Assembly: GCA_003427395.1 (NCBI GenBank)
Contig: BFEA01000243.1
Coordinates: 2,005,730 to 2,049,165, forward strand
Reading direction: 5' to 3'
DNA: 43,436 bases
Source: Chara braunii
Taxonomy: Eukaryota > Streptophyta > Charophyceae > Charales > Characeae
Below are positions 9,104 to 19,255 of the stretch, piece after piece. How positions within the stretch are numbered: position 1 is the first letter of the stretch; every line of letters begins with the position of its first letter. The position numbers and the translations under genes were made by a program. The notes under the pieces are model-generated. The model saw only the letters and a program-made list of their open reading frames with translations. It did not search any database and was not told the origin of the DNA.

Positions 9104-10640
9104 GAGTACCACGACGTCTTCCCCCCGTATTTCTTATAAAACGGGATTTTCCCGATGCGTGGTGTTCAGCATTCTATCCAGCTCATGCCTAACTATCGTG
9201 TTCACCATCAGGCATCGTACCGACTCTCGATTCCAGAGGCGACGGAACTCAAGCGTTAGCTTGAGGAGCTCCTTCGACTGGGTTTCATTAAACCCAGTAA
9301 CTCCCCTTGGGCCCTTGGGGTGCACCTGTCCTCTTTGCTCGCAAAGCGGACGGAACTCTCCGCCTCTGCATCGACTACCGCGGCCTTAACCGTTACACGG
9401 TTAAGAACAGCTATCCCATGCTCCACGCGGATGAGCTGTTTGACCGTCTGGTAGGCAACCGCTTCTTCACGAAGATCGATCTTCATAGCGGTTACCACCA
9501 GATCCGCGTGGCCGCAGAGGATCAGCCGAAGACCGCCTTCCGATCGCGCTTCGGCCACTACGAGTTCACGGTGATGCCATTCGGCCTCACCAATGCACCT
9601 GCCACCTTCCAGACGGCGATGAACGACATCTTCATGGACATCCTTGAAGAATACGTTCTCGTATACCTGGACGACGTCCTGGTCTACAGTCGTACCTTAG
9701 AAGACCATCTCAGACACCTCTGCGATGTCCTACAACGCTTACGAAAGCATGACTCCTATGCCAAGCTCAGTAAGTGCCGCTTTGCCCAGCGCAAAGTGGA
9801 CTTCCTAGGACACCATGTGTCTGACCAGGGTCTCCACATGGACGATGCGAAGATCACTTTTATTGCAGAGTGGCCTGTCCCCACATCTGCCAATCAGCTT
9901 TACAGTTTCCTTGGCCTCACCAGCTACTATAGTAATTTTATCCAGGGATACGCTAGGTATTCCTACGTCCTTACCTCTACCCTCATCCGGAAGAACCCGC
10001 CGTGGTTTTGGACACCCCTGTGTGAGGATGCCTTTCGCGGCGTCAAGAAGGCGGTGACCTGTGTGCCGGTTCTTCGCCTTCCCGATTTTTATTGTCCCTT
10101 TATCGTCACCACCGAGCGTCAGATTTTGCAGTAGGAACTTTCCTTTCTCAGGTGTTTCACTATCCTCCAGATTCACCTTACCCCCATGTTCCTTCTTTCC
10201 CCCCCCCTTCTGCTGACACTGCTTCTCGACTGACGCCTACCCTCCCACTACTTCCCTCCACTGACAGTCCTCCTGTTACTTACTCCCCGACCATCGCGGA
10301 GGATGGGACTGTCGAGGCTCGTGCTGGGGATTGCCGGATCGTTTTCTACTCCCGTCAGCTACTGCCTGCGGAGATAAATTACACTGCCGATGAATGTGAG
10401 GTTCTTGAGTAGTTTATGCTACCCGGCATTTGTGTCATTATCTGCACGGAGCGCCCTTCACGGTGCCCACGGACAACTCAGTTCTCCAGGCCTTCCTCAC
10501 GAAGCCTAAGCTTTCCCCTCGACAGGCACGCTGATGGCGTGACTTATACGAGTTCAGTTTCACCACTCAGCCCATCAAGGGTGAAACGAACTGCGTCGTC
10601 GATGCCTTGTCCCGCCGTCCTGATCACAATCAGGAACCCA
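9104..10640 (+). pseudogene. pol (RT-RH): Reverse transcriptase and RNase H of pol
   Basis: The RT lead-in (9104-9310) has stops TAA at 9137 and TAG at 9257. The RT core at 9307-10110 shows LCIDYRGLN, MPFGLTNAPATFQ and the catalytic YLDD at 9664-9675, with FLG and a thumb-like region after it. RNase H begins near 10111 with SDFAVGTFLSQ; one missing T shifts the frame exactly there. It continues past TAG at 10410 and a further frame change near 10415, through TGA at 10532, to a DALSRRPD-type end near 10620. RT copies element RNA and RNase H removes the template. At 9304-9319 an 8-bp tandem duplication (CCCTTGGG twice) throws the RT frame off. All core RT motifs are readable, so family assignment is secure despite loss of function. 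Confidence 0.9.
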
Positions 10641-10770
10641 TCCATATTGCTGCCATCTCCATCACTACTGTTGATCAGTCGGTGATCGACCCGTATCGCA
10701 CTCAGTACCGCCACTGCTCCGATTATCGCGTCATCCACGCGACCGGAGTGGCAAGACCGTTCCTTCCTAC

Positions 10771-12516
10771 TACCTCGGGGAGAACGGCCTTGTGTACTGG
10801 CATGGCAGATCTGGTCAGCTAGAACCACGTATCTGCGTTCCCTCCACCGGACAGCTCTGCGTCCAGGCTGTAGCAGAGTTCCATGACCAGGCAGTTGCCG
10901 GTCATATGGGTTTCCACAAGACGTTGGCTCGTGTTTGCCGCCTATACGTCTGGCCGAAGTTCAATGACTTTGTCAAAGCCTACATCCAGGAGTGTCCTAC
11001 CTGCCATGAGGTGAACAGTGCGAACCACCTTCCGTATGGGTTACTTTAGCCCCTACCCGTACCTGAGGGTCGTTGGCAGTCCATCTCAATGGATTTTATT
11101 GGTCCCCTCCGCCCACCCACTGAGCGAGGTCATGATGCTATCTTGGTCGTCGTCGATCGCTTCACGAAGCGTGCACGTTTTGTCTCGTGCCACTATCGTA
11201 TTAGCGCTCGTGAGGTCACCGACATCGTCTTCGGCCGAATCGTGAGAGATCACGACTTACCTTAGAGCATCATCTCCGACCGTGACCCGCGCTTTACCAG
11301 CACATTCTGGCGACGCCTACACGAGGTGTACGGATCCCAGCTCCGCTTCTCATCGTCTTACCACCCTCAGACGAGTGGTCAGACTGAGGTCACCAATAAA
11401 ACTCTCGGTAATATCCTCCGAAAGTTTGTTAGGGATGACCAGCAGTGGGACTTACACTTAGCCCACGCGGAGATTGCGTACAACCACGCTGTTTCGCCAG
11501 CCACGGGGATGTTGCCATTCTATTGCGACCTCGGCTACCACCCTCGCGTACCCGCAGATTTCCTACGACCATCGCGGTTGCGCCCAGACACTCGTTGCCC
11601 TGCGCTTGACGACTGGATCGCCCACATGGCTGCGATTATGAAGCGCGCACACGAGAGTTTAGCCGACTCCCAGACTCACATGGCCGCACGAGCAAACCGA
11701 TCACGAATGAATCATCCATTCAAAGTCGGTGACGATGTGCTCGTCAACACACGCCACTTACAGCTCGAAGCAGATACGCTTCGCAAGTTCAGGCGTTATT
11801 TCTTCGGTCCATGCCGCATCCTTCAGGCCATCGGTTCTGATACTGCCGCTAGTCCAGTCAGCTTCCGTGTGAAGCTACCTGATTACCTTCGACAAGCTCG
11901 CGTACACGTTGTTTAGCACGTCTTCTTGCTGCGTCCTTATCGCAGACCGTCCGAGCACTTCGCCGGACGCCCTTATGAGCGCCCTCCACCTATCATGGTG
12001 GACGGTCACGAGAAGTTCGTTGTTTCCGACATCGTATCACGCCGAGTTACCGACGATACCCCTCCACGCATCGAGTACCTTGTGCGTTGGAAGGGCTACC
12101 CTGATGAGGAAGCTACTTGGGAGCCCCTCGAGCACTTGCAGCACGACAGGATGTTGGTGCGTACATATGATCGTGCTCGTCGTGCTGAGACATCTGCTTT
12201 TACTCAGCCGACTGACCCTCTTCCTCCTCCTCCGGCTGAGGAGATTGCTGAGGACGCGCCCGCTCCCTCTGAGGTCGTTCCTCAGCCGCAGACGGTCGCC
12301 TCCGAGCGTCCACAGCGCACTCATCGTCGCTCTTCGCGTTACGATGACTGGCACTCTTATCCTCTATCTTTCCCCACTGACTCACACCATCAGGTACTCC
12401 ATCATCATCTCTTCTTCAGGATGTCGGCGTTTTGCGGCTTTGCTTCGACATCGACTCCACTGCTACTTCATCGACGTCATCGACCACTTCAACGACTTCA
12501 GCTACTTTGGACGTGA
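10771..12516 (+). pseudogene. pol (IN-CHD): Integrase with C-terminal chromodomain
   Basis: One frame carries an HHCC zinc-binding domain (H-X6-H, then CPTC, about 10880-11005). The catalytic DDE triad follows: Asp 11092-11094 in MDFIGPL, Asp 11278-11280 in ISDRDPRF, Glu 11386-11388 in GQTEVTNK, with D35E spacing. After the GPF/Y-like region comes a chromodomain at about 12010-12141 (IEYLVRWKGYPDEEATWEP), with the aromatic residues expected for reading methyl-lysine. Integrase inserts the cDNA, and the chromodomain is thought to steer insertion to heterochromatin. Only three stops break this section, all TAG (11047, 11263, 11914) and each one C-to-T step from CAG. The tail is Pro/Ser/Arg-rich. 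Confidence 0.92.
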
Positions 12517-13443
12517 CTACTTCACGTCACCACCCTACCCTGCATACTCCCGTGCCTTTGTCGCATGATGGTTCTCACTTAGCTGGATCTTTGTGAGTTT
12601 GACTCTCCCTTGGTATCGCATAGGCATTGGGACCGTAGCGTTATCTTGGTTTCCTTGCTCCCAGATCTAGCTCCCTCTCCCAGTCGGTGAGTCGTGTGCA
12701 TGTTTCCCTCACCCACTGCCTTCATCACTCAAGCGCCGGCTATTGCATGCCTCAATTTCGACATAGCTCCACATTATTCCAGGCTCCCTTTTTCATGGCC
12801 GACCCTGCATGGTGTTACCCTTTTGTCGAGCATTACCCGCCTTGATGGTCTATCTGTTAGGGTCATTGGTTTTGTTTCGCTACCACTCTCCCACCTTGAG
12901 TCTGATGACCTATCCCACCTTCATGTGTGACTGCCCCTAGGAGTTTCGATTCTTAGGCTGCATTCACCCCCTCTGAGACCATCCCACTCTTAGTGGTTCA
13001 GCGACATGACATTATCTTGTGACATATTGTTCTTTTCCTTTCAGCACTGAGGCCACTGCCTCCAGGACTTTAGGTCTGTATCATACTACATTTCATTTTC
13101 TGTTGTTAGATAGGATATGGATACCAGACATTTGTTTTTTTTTTTGACATTATGTAGCTTAGGATGCATTGCATGGACTCCGCATGGAGCTTGCTCCGCA
13201 TCCTTGATCTCTTAGCTTTCTTTATTGTAGAGTTTCGCTGCTTTTGCGGATAGCGTGTTTATGGCTCTTGCGATCCACTAGAGGTCTAAGGATCGTGCAG
13301 CAGGTCTCTATCTGTCCTGGCCTACAGCCAGGGCCTATCTGGTCATTTTCCCTGTTCAGCCTGTGGGACCAGGCCGTGGCCTGATCCCACAGTCCGTGTG
13401 GTTATTCAGTCCAGACCAGTCCTGCCCGGTACCACTATCGGTA
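12517..13443 (+). other. 3' non-coding part of the Ty3/gypsy element or flank
   Basis: This is a T/C-rich stretch of about 930 bp with no ORF of protein character. By position it should contain the polypurine tract and 3' LTR, but I found no matching sequence upstream of gag and no clear purine tract. Either the 5' LTR was lost or the two LTRs have diverged past recognition by eye. Confidence 0.5.
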
Positions 13444-13473
13444 CCAGTCCAGTCCAGTCCAGTCCAGTCCAGT
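13444..13473. repeat. (CCAGT)6 short tandem repeat
   Basis: Six exact copies of CCAGT lie in a row, preceded by related CCAGACCAGT and GTACCAGT words. A simple pentanucleotide repeat. Confidence 0.9.
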
Positions 13474-13630
13474 CAGTACGCTGGGGGTATACCCCAGCTG
13501 CAGTCTGTTTTGTGGCTCATTCTTCATTTGCACAGATTGGAGTACGTGCGTGTTGAGTCTGCGTTGGAGCTGCGTTGTCCCTTCCAGCTCCATCTCCATC
13601 TCCCCCATCCTCATCCCTTCGTTTTGATCC

Positions 13631-13660
13631 TGACGGACCGCCATCCCGGCGGGTCCGTCA
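13631..13660. repeat. 30-nt GC-rich palindrome
   Basis: TGACGGACCGCC and GGCGGGTCCGTCA are inverted copies with a single-C bulge and a short ATCCC-type spacer. It lies downstream of the chromovirus coding region. It might mark an LTR edge or be a hairpin, but there is no second copy to test this. Confidence 0.7.
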
Positions 13661-13753
13661 CAGAATATCTTTCGGTCCGAGTCGAGGGGCGAGATTTTCG
13701 CTGCTCCGAAGCATGCAATACGATCTTTAGAGGGTCGGTTCAGGTTAACTTGT

Positions 13754-14518
13754 GGTAAAGAAGAAAATGAAGGTGGGGATCTTGTTGGTGGTGGTGAGCT
13801 TGTCGAGGAGGAACTCCAAGAACGTGTTCAACATTCTCTCTCAATTGTTGCACTTAAAGCGAATATCACGGAACTTTCAAAGTATATTACGCCCGACAGT
13901 GTCATTTAGTGGCATGAGTTCGTCAAGTTTCAAGAAAATATGGACTTCAATGACAGAAACCTCGAGTGCCCTTTCAAATGGTCAGTAGTACGCTCACAAG
14001 GGTCGTCTGAGGAAGATACCAAAACAACAACTGAAGATGAGGTGTCTCGCAATTTAAAAGATTTTTTTCCACCTGAAAAGCCTATCTATCTAGGGACCCG
14101 AAAGAGCAAACAACACAGAGAAGAAAGAGATGGACGTTACGAAGATTTGGAGGTCGGAAAATTTATTGCACTTCGAGATTTCCCTGGTGAGGAAGAAAGG
14201 AATAAACCTTACCATATCAGAAAGGTCGTCGAGCTACTCCCGGGACAACGTTTCAAGGTTTTTTTGTATGCACAAAAGGAAAAAGGCGAAGCGTACATAC
14301 CATTTTACAAGAAAAACACAAAAGGCAAGTCAGGACGTGAAATTGCTGAAGATATTTTTGACTGGAACTGTGGTGTTCTTTGTTACAATTTCTCTTTGAA
14401 AACAGACTACTCTCTTTTCTCTTCAACGAGGAAGAAGATATCTGAGATTTTGGCGTACACACCTTTCGAAGAGGAGAAGCGCAAAGAAGAAGATGTGCCG
14501 GTGTTAAGGTTAGGCTAA
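13754..14518 (+). pseudogene. Unrecognised gene fragment downstream of the chromovirus
   Basis: A 192-codon frame starts at Met 13940. The same frame stays protein-like upstream to about 13754, interrupted only by TAG at about 13906 (one step from CAG). The product is charged: an acidic N-terminal part (EELQERVQHSLSIVALK), a Lys/Glu-rich middle, then a compact segment with VGKFIALRDF, YHIRKVVELLPG and FKVFLYAQKEKGEAYIPF that looks like alternating beta strands. It ends with a Lys/Glu-rich tail. Base composition is much more A-rich than the chromovirus, so it has a different origin. The beta-rich part loosely recalls small barrel modules such as BAH or Tudor; that is a guess. The 5' end appears cut off. 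It may be a transposon-borne gene remnant. Confidence 0.45.
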
Positions 14519-15267
14519 TTTTTGCAGCGTAGAAAATGTTGATGATTAAAGGCACGAGAAGGTCTCTGGTTGAGTTCTTTCTTGAACATTGCACGTCAAT
14601 TCTCAGGAGAGGAGGCCAACGAAACTCTTTCAGCCTGGCAAAGAGCTAGCCGGTGGCAGCACGAACAGTAGCAGCAACAACACTTTGTAGTCCTACAAAC
14701 GTTAAGGAAATGACGACGAGCACGAGTAACGCTAGCACCCTTACTGCCTGCACCATTAGCGGCGGTACCAGTACACGTTGCGATCTTAGCAGTAATAGCA
14801 TTGGCTTAAAAACAGCAGCATTCGAAGGTCGCAGACTTTCCTGCTGACTTGTAACTCTTTTGTAGTGAAAGTTGTTGGCCTGGTCTTGTTGAACTTGGTT
14901 TGTCAACGAGGGGCAAAGTTATGAGAGAATACTGGAAACGTAGATGTGACAAAAAGAAGTGGTGGATTTGTTCAAGAGGGCTACTGCATGCAGTAGGAGA
15001 AAGAAGAAGTTGGGGTTTAGCGTTTAAACTTACGAAATTGATTTGCCTGTCCAGTCAGGCAAAGGGCTTGGGTTCGGATCCCGGGGGTCCCGTCAAAAGC
15101 ACAATGCTGGGTGAAACTGCCAGATCCAGTCTTTAGGGGGTTGCCGGCCCGTAAGCTTTTCTTTGGTTCTGTGTTTCTCTTTTGTTTTTCTTTCTTTTCT
15201 CAGTGTACTGAAAAAGAAGTTGTAGATTTAATTCAGGAGGAAGGTGCATGCAGCAGGAAAAAGAAGA

Positions 15268-15289
15268 AGTTAGGGTTTAGGGTTTAGGC
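15268..15289 (+). repeat. Short TTTAGGG-like run
   Basis: GTTAGGGTTTAGGGTTTAGG inside tandem unit 2 is about three plant-telomere-type repeats. The equivalent place in unit 1 (about 15011-15027) is degenerate. It is too short to mean more than an interstitial telomere-like tract. Confidence 0.6.
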
Positions 15290-15331
15290 TTACGAAGTTG
15301 ATTTCCTTGTTCAGTCAGGCCAGTGGTTCAA

Positions 15332-15847
15332 CAGAAAAATTTCCCAAAATTAAATAACCATTCCATAGTAAGATTATATTCTTAATTTTAAATTTTCATT
15401 CCATCTTAAAAAAATATCATTCCAATTTTAAAATTTTCCGTCTTACTTGAAAACTTTCTTTCCAAGAATGAGGTATCCCTTCATATTTGAATTGCATGCT
15501 AGAGATGGAATGAAAGTCTGGATGAGTTCATGAAATATTTTAATTGAAGTGTCATTCTAAGTAAGGATTTTCAGTCATAAATAGGTTAATCCAATCTATA
15601 TAAGAAGAAATTTGTTGTAGTAGAATGAAAGTTTAATTAAATTTTTTCATACACTCATCCAGACTTTCATTCCATCTTAAATAAATAGATGTAGTTGGAA
15701 GGAAAAACTCATATTTAAACAGAAACTTAACAAATAAAACTCGAAATTTTAGAATTGGACGAACATTGGAATGATAATTTATAAACATGAAGAATTTTTT
15801 TTTATGGAATGTTTTTTCAACTTTCGTTTTTCGTGGGAATTTTTCTG
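15332..15847. mobile_element. Fully palindromic foldback/MITE-like element, copy 1
   Basis: The ends are inverted: CAGAAAAATTTCCC at the left and the complement of CAGAAAAATTCCCACG at the right. The inversion runs through the whole element. The block GATGGAATGAAAGTCTGGAT at 15503 has its complement ending at 15676, exactly symmetrical about the centre at 15589.5. The element is AT-rich, about 516 bp and has no ORF. A second copy lies inverted at 36005-36521. It interrupts a tandem unit whose sister (around 15055-15075) shows the undisturbed sequence. No unambiguous target duplication is visible. A non-autonomous DNA transposon of foldback type is the likeliest class. Confidence 0.82.
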
Positions 15848-15998
15848 TGTTTGGGTCCGGGACCCAGAGGGATCCTCTCAAAAGCAAAACGTTATATGAA
15901 ATTCATAGACCCTGTCTTTTTGTTAGGTGGTTGGCCCTTTGGGAACTCTCACTTTCTATGTTTCTCTTTTGTTTTCCTTTATTTCCTCAGTCTGTTCA

Positions 15999-16639
15999 CC
16001 TTGTTTTCTTAGTTTGTTTCCCTTACGAGTGTTATTTCAGAATGTTTAGAGATATGTCAGTCCCTTGTGCAATTTTTGTTTTTTCGTTCTTCGCCTTTTG
16101 GTTCAGACACTTCCTCTTCTCCCAAAGCCAAAAAACTTTGAGCTGCAGTTCTCAAACCTCTTTGGAGTGCACTGCAATCTGCAGCAACGAATCAGTTTTG
16201 TGGAGCACCTTCTTTTGAGGTTTGAGTTCGAGCTTGGATTTGCTAGTACTTTCCGGTTCATCCTCGCGTGTTAGAAAAGTTTCCACCGTTTTTCTTTTTT
16301 CCCCTTATTTCAGTTTCTTGCCTTAAAGAATTGTAAACCAAATTGAGAATTTCACAGCTGCGACTGTTTTTTGCTTTGTTTTTTTTAGGACTTTAAACAT
16401 GCAAATGTCAAGACGTCTGGCTTAGGTACAAGGCCGTATAATTTGGGATTGCTCATCCATTTCCTTTTGTCATCTCGTGTTTGTTCGTCATGCTTTATAG
16501 AGCTACAAACACAATTGCGAATTTCAAAGTTGCTACAGTATTTTGCATTCTAATGTATAGGACTATAAACGCAGTAATGCCAAGACGTTGGGAAGGGATA
16601 CAAAGACGTCCATTCTTTGAGTACTTGTTCCTTTTTTTT
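15999..16639. other. T-rich non-coding stretch
   Basis: Only short hydrophobic shadow frames occur. Isolated TTATAG...CTATAAAC-like words at about 16404, 16493 and 16556 foreshadow the 70-bp satellite that follows, so part of this may be an older, decayed section of that array. Confidence 0.45.
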
Positions 16640-16992
16640 ATTTCTTTCGTGTTTATCCGTCTCGGTTTATAGAACTATAAATGGAATTGAGAATGTTGAA
16701 TTGTATCTGTTTTCTCTCGTGTTTGTGCGTCTAGGCTTATAAAACTATAAAAGGAATTGAGAATGTTGAACTGTAACTGTTTTCTCTCTTGTTTGTGCGT
16801 CTGGCTTTATAGAACTATAAAAGGAATTGAGAATGTCTGAACTGCATCTGTTTTCTCTCATGTTTGTGCGTCTCGTTTTATAGAACTATGAAAGGAATTG
16901 AGAGGTCAGAACTGCATCTGTTTTCTCTCGTATTTGTGCGTCTCACGTTATAGAACTATAAAAGGAAATTAGAATGTTTGAATTGCATCTGT
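16640..16992 (+). repeat. 70-bp tandem satellite, about five units
   Basis: The word GGAATTGAGAA or a close variant recurs at about 16684, 16754, 16824, 16895 and 16965, a 70-71 bp spacing. Each unit has CGTGTTTGTGCGTCT, then TTTATAGAACTATAAAAGG, then a TTGAACTGCATCTGTTTTCTC-like tail. The TTTATAG-AA-CTATAAA core is itself an inverted repeat. Confidence 0.88.
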
Positions 16993-17339
16993 ACAACGTG
17001 AGTACTTTTGGAGTCATCGTTATCGTACCTAGGTTTTCTTAACTTTCCTGTAAGTTTGTAAGTGGTATCTAGTGCTGTTAAATAATTTATCATATTTCTC
17101 GGTGACAGCAGATCAAAGAATTTATTTCCTGACTACAAGCCATTTTTTAGACCACTTGTTGAACCAGTTTTGTAAGTTACAAAAATGAGGCTCCGTGGAC
17201 AAGTTTTCGTCTCAGCAATCGCCTTCTCCGAACAGGAGACTTGATTTGGTATGTTTTTCCTCGCTAGGTGCGGCATACAACGTGTAAAAGTAGTACCGCC
17301 GGGGTGAAAATTAGTGGTGAAATTTTGGTTTTCTCCCGT
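16993..17339. other. Gene-free stretch
   Basis: No ORF with protein character, repeat or RNA-like fold was seen. It separates the 70-bp satellite from the truncated end of the next minus-strand coding remnant. Confidence 0.4.
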
Positions 17340-17861
17340 CTATAAAGATTGTTTGGTTTTCTCCAATTGTTTGGTTTTCACGAATTCTCTGTTCGTAGGT
17401 GTACTAGTTTCCTCAATAACCTTCTGTTGCAGCAAAGTTTGCACATTGGATGACAAAAAATCAACAAATGCAGGAGACAGTTCGTAATTGTGCAGGGTGA
17501 GAGGAGGAGGTTTGTCTAATTTCAGTGTTCTCTTAAAATCTGGGGCACTAAGGACTCCTTTGACCGTCCTGCGGACTTCCTGGACCTTTGCGGCTTCATT
17601 ATGCTTAGTGCTCGCAAATTTAAGGTTTACACCCTTAGAAAGCCAGTTGAGAACATCTCGCGATGATTTCCTGTTAGAGTGAGCGAAAAACTCATTCCAG
17701 TTGTCAAAATAGGATGACAAAGACACAGTTTTGAACGTTTCCGGATCAGTTAATCATTTATCCTTGGAGAGCGTGGTGCTTAGAGCGAAGCTCAACTGAG
17801 CTGAGGAAGGGGTAATGTTCAGTGTTTCGACCGCCTGGGAGACTAAGATCTGCGGCTCCAT
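17340..17861 (-). pseudogene. Fragment resembling the region just before a DIRS/YR-type reverse transcriptase
   Basis: Read on the minus strand, Met at 17861 (MEPQILVSQAVETLN) opens a frame that is broken by TGA at 17756-17754 and then runs to 17340. The middle contains YFDNWNEFFAHSNRKSSRD and a WLSKGVNLKF block. The end reads SPAFVDFLSSNVQTLLQQKVIEE, in the manner of the helix (x-V-x-x-LLxxGxIEE) that leads into RT in DIRS-like and related retroelements. The RT core that should follow is absent: after about 17410 the sequence changes to unrelated T-rich DNA. The family link rests on this one pattern and is tentative. Upstream on the same strand lie 18167-18943 and 20529-21425, which could belong to the same element. 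Confidence 0.4.
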
Positions 17862-18166
17862 TCCTCCTTCTCGTCAGGTTAGCTTCCACTCTTCCCACGA
17901 TTGTGGGAGCGTTTGGAAGGGTTCTTATTCTTATAATTCTTGGCCGAATCCAGACCAGAAGAGTACCTGCAGCACAAAACAGTTAAACACGTACCTGAGA
18001 GGTCGGTTTCGTCGGCCAAGCTAATACGGAGTCACCACTGAAAGGTGTAGGAGATCGAATGATTTCCTTAAAGACTCTGGACCATAAAACTGCAATTGAA
18101 AGAGGTGAAATTGCATTCAGAGATAGTTAATTTAAGGGTAGCGTAAACCGTTGTGACTTACCCTCC

Positions 18167-18943
18167 TCAAGAGGAAGAAGAGGCTGCCTTTATCTCTTGG
18201 TCGTCCCATTTCTGATTTATGTCATCTAAGGCTAGTCTGGAGGTTTCTAGTTCCGTGACTTTGAGCAGTCTCTTCACTTCATAGCTGGACCGCTTATTGC
18301 AGAGCTTCCTTGGCAAGTTAACCAGGGCATTCTTGAAAGCATTTACTTGGGTTTTGCCCCTTTCTCCGTGCTTGAAATTCAGTCCGATCTGCCTTACACG
18401 GATAAGTATGTTGATGTGCCTAGACCAGGGGGGCTGGTCATAGATATGTTGCAGCGCTCTGATCTCGTTTGCTGCGGCTCTGCATTTGTCTGCAATTTCT
18501 GCTACCACTATCGAGAAGATCTCCCTAACCCTAGACAATTCCGCTTGGTCCAAGAGGAATTTGAAGTTTATATCCTCTACTTCGTCCTTGGAGATCAGAG
18601 GTCTTTCCGAGTGGTTCAAAGTTGACTGAGATTGCATCTTGAGCGATCCACCACTTGTTTGCGGTCGTCTTGAAAAAACAGACAAGTTGCTCGGATCGGC
18701 CAATTGAACGAAGAACGGGTCCTTCGTCCTCAGCAAGTGAGAGGGTGTTGGATAGGCATTGCCTTCGTGAAGGACGAGGTAGGAAAGTCTTGTAATATTC
18801 CTTTCCTTGGGATTGATGCATAGTTGGACCATTCCACAGACTACCTCCGGTGAAGGGTTTATCAGCGGCATGAACAACTGCATTCCCACTAGTGCATTGG
18901 GTCCATTTGTAGCAATGGCAGAGTGAATAGCATCTTCTATCAT
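18167..18943 (-). CDS. Unrecognised 258-aa ORF
   Basis: This is the longest clean frame between the chromovirus and the right arm. It begins MIEDAIHSAIATNGPNALVG. It has a mid-region with PTPSHLLRTKDPFFVQL, then a helical Glu/Arg-rich part (SRVREIFSIVVAEIADKC, KRLLKVTELETSRLALDD) and a Ser tail. No signal peptide, membrane span or catalytic motif is visible. Immediately upstream in frame sits TAG in the context CTGTTTTAG, which could be a splice acceptor or a nonsense change. It may be a gag-like ORF of the same element as 17340-17861, an exon of a host gene, or an orphan. Family not recognised. Confidence 0.45.
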   Translation of the reverse strand: MIEDAIHSAIATNGPNALVGMQLFMPLINPSPEVVCGMVQLCINPKERNITRLSYLVLHEGNAYPTPSHLLRTKDPFFVQLADPSNLSVFSRRPQTSGGSLKMQSQSTLNHSERPLISKDEVEDINFKFLLDQAELSRVREIFSIVVAEIADKCRAAANEIRALQHIYDQPPWSRHINILIRVRQIGLNFKHGERGKTQVNAFKNALVNLPRKLCNKRSSYEVKRLLKVTELETSRLALDDINQKWDDQEIKAASSSS

Positions 18944-19166
18944 AAACGTTGACCTTCGTTGGTACTAAAACAGATTCGCTGATAAAAACTGCAGACCACT
19001 GACCAAAGAAATAGGCAAAAGGCTAGATTTAGAAGGTGCCCGAAAACTGTTATTATGTTAATCAGGGGATTTGAGGCTAGGCAAAGCACTGCAAGAACTT
19101 CAGAGAAATTAGGTGATCCTTGTAAGCAAGGTGAAGAGAGAAGGGAGGTAATCTTTAGGGGTAAAA
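18944..19166. other. Gene-free spacer
   Basis: No supported ORF or repeat. It leads into a T23 tract at about 19167-19189. Confidence 0.4.
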
Positions 19167-19255
19167 TTCTTTTTTTTTTTTTTTTTTGAAATGGTCAGGA
19201 TAGCACAGACTGTTCTGACTCTGAGTTGCTATCAGCGAGATTCTAGTGGGATTTT

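Larger units (their letters stand above)
5580..13660 (+). mobile_element. Decayed Ty3/gypsy chromovirus
   Basis: The order gag, zinc knuckle, aspartic protease, RT, RNase H, integrase, chromodomain runs 5' to 3' on the plus strand, the diagnostic arrangement of Metaviridae chromoviruses. Coding similarity spans 5900-12516, with non-coding DNA either side. I could not find a matching LTR pair or a convincing primer-binding site, so the limits given are approximate. The 5' side begins close to where similarity to the right arm ends (about 5560). At least fifteen in-frame stops and several frameshifts make it non-autonomous. Confidence 0.9.
14949..15998 (+). repeat. Two-copy tandem repeat, unit about 261 bp
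   Basis: Unit 1 (about 14949-15209) and unit 2 (about 15210-15330 plus 15849-15998) share, in order, GCATGCAG(T/C)AGGA, AGAAGAAGTT followed by TTTAG runs, TTACGAA(A/G)TTGATTT, CAGTCAGGC, a GGTCC/GGATCC block, TC(A)AAAGC and a T/C-rich end TTTCTCTTTTGTTTT. Unit 2 is split by the palindromic element at 15332-15847. Unit 1 contains GGGTTCGGATCC, which resembles a pol III B box, but no A box is evident. Confidence 0.75.

Noticed and set aside
5633-15289. Telomere or chromosome end
   Set aside because: The TTTAGGG-like runs are only a few units long and lie inside other sequence.
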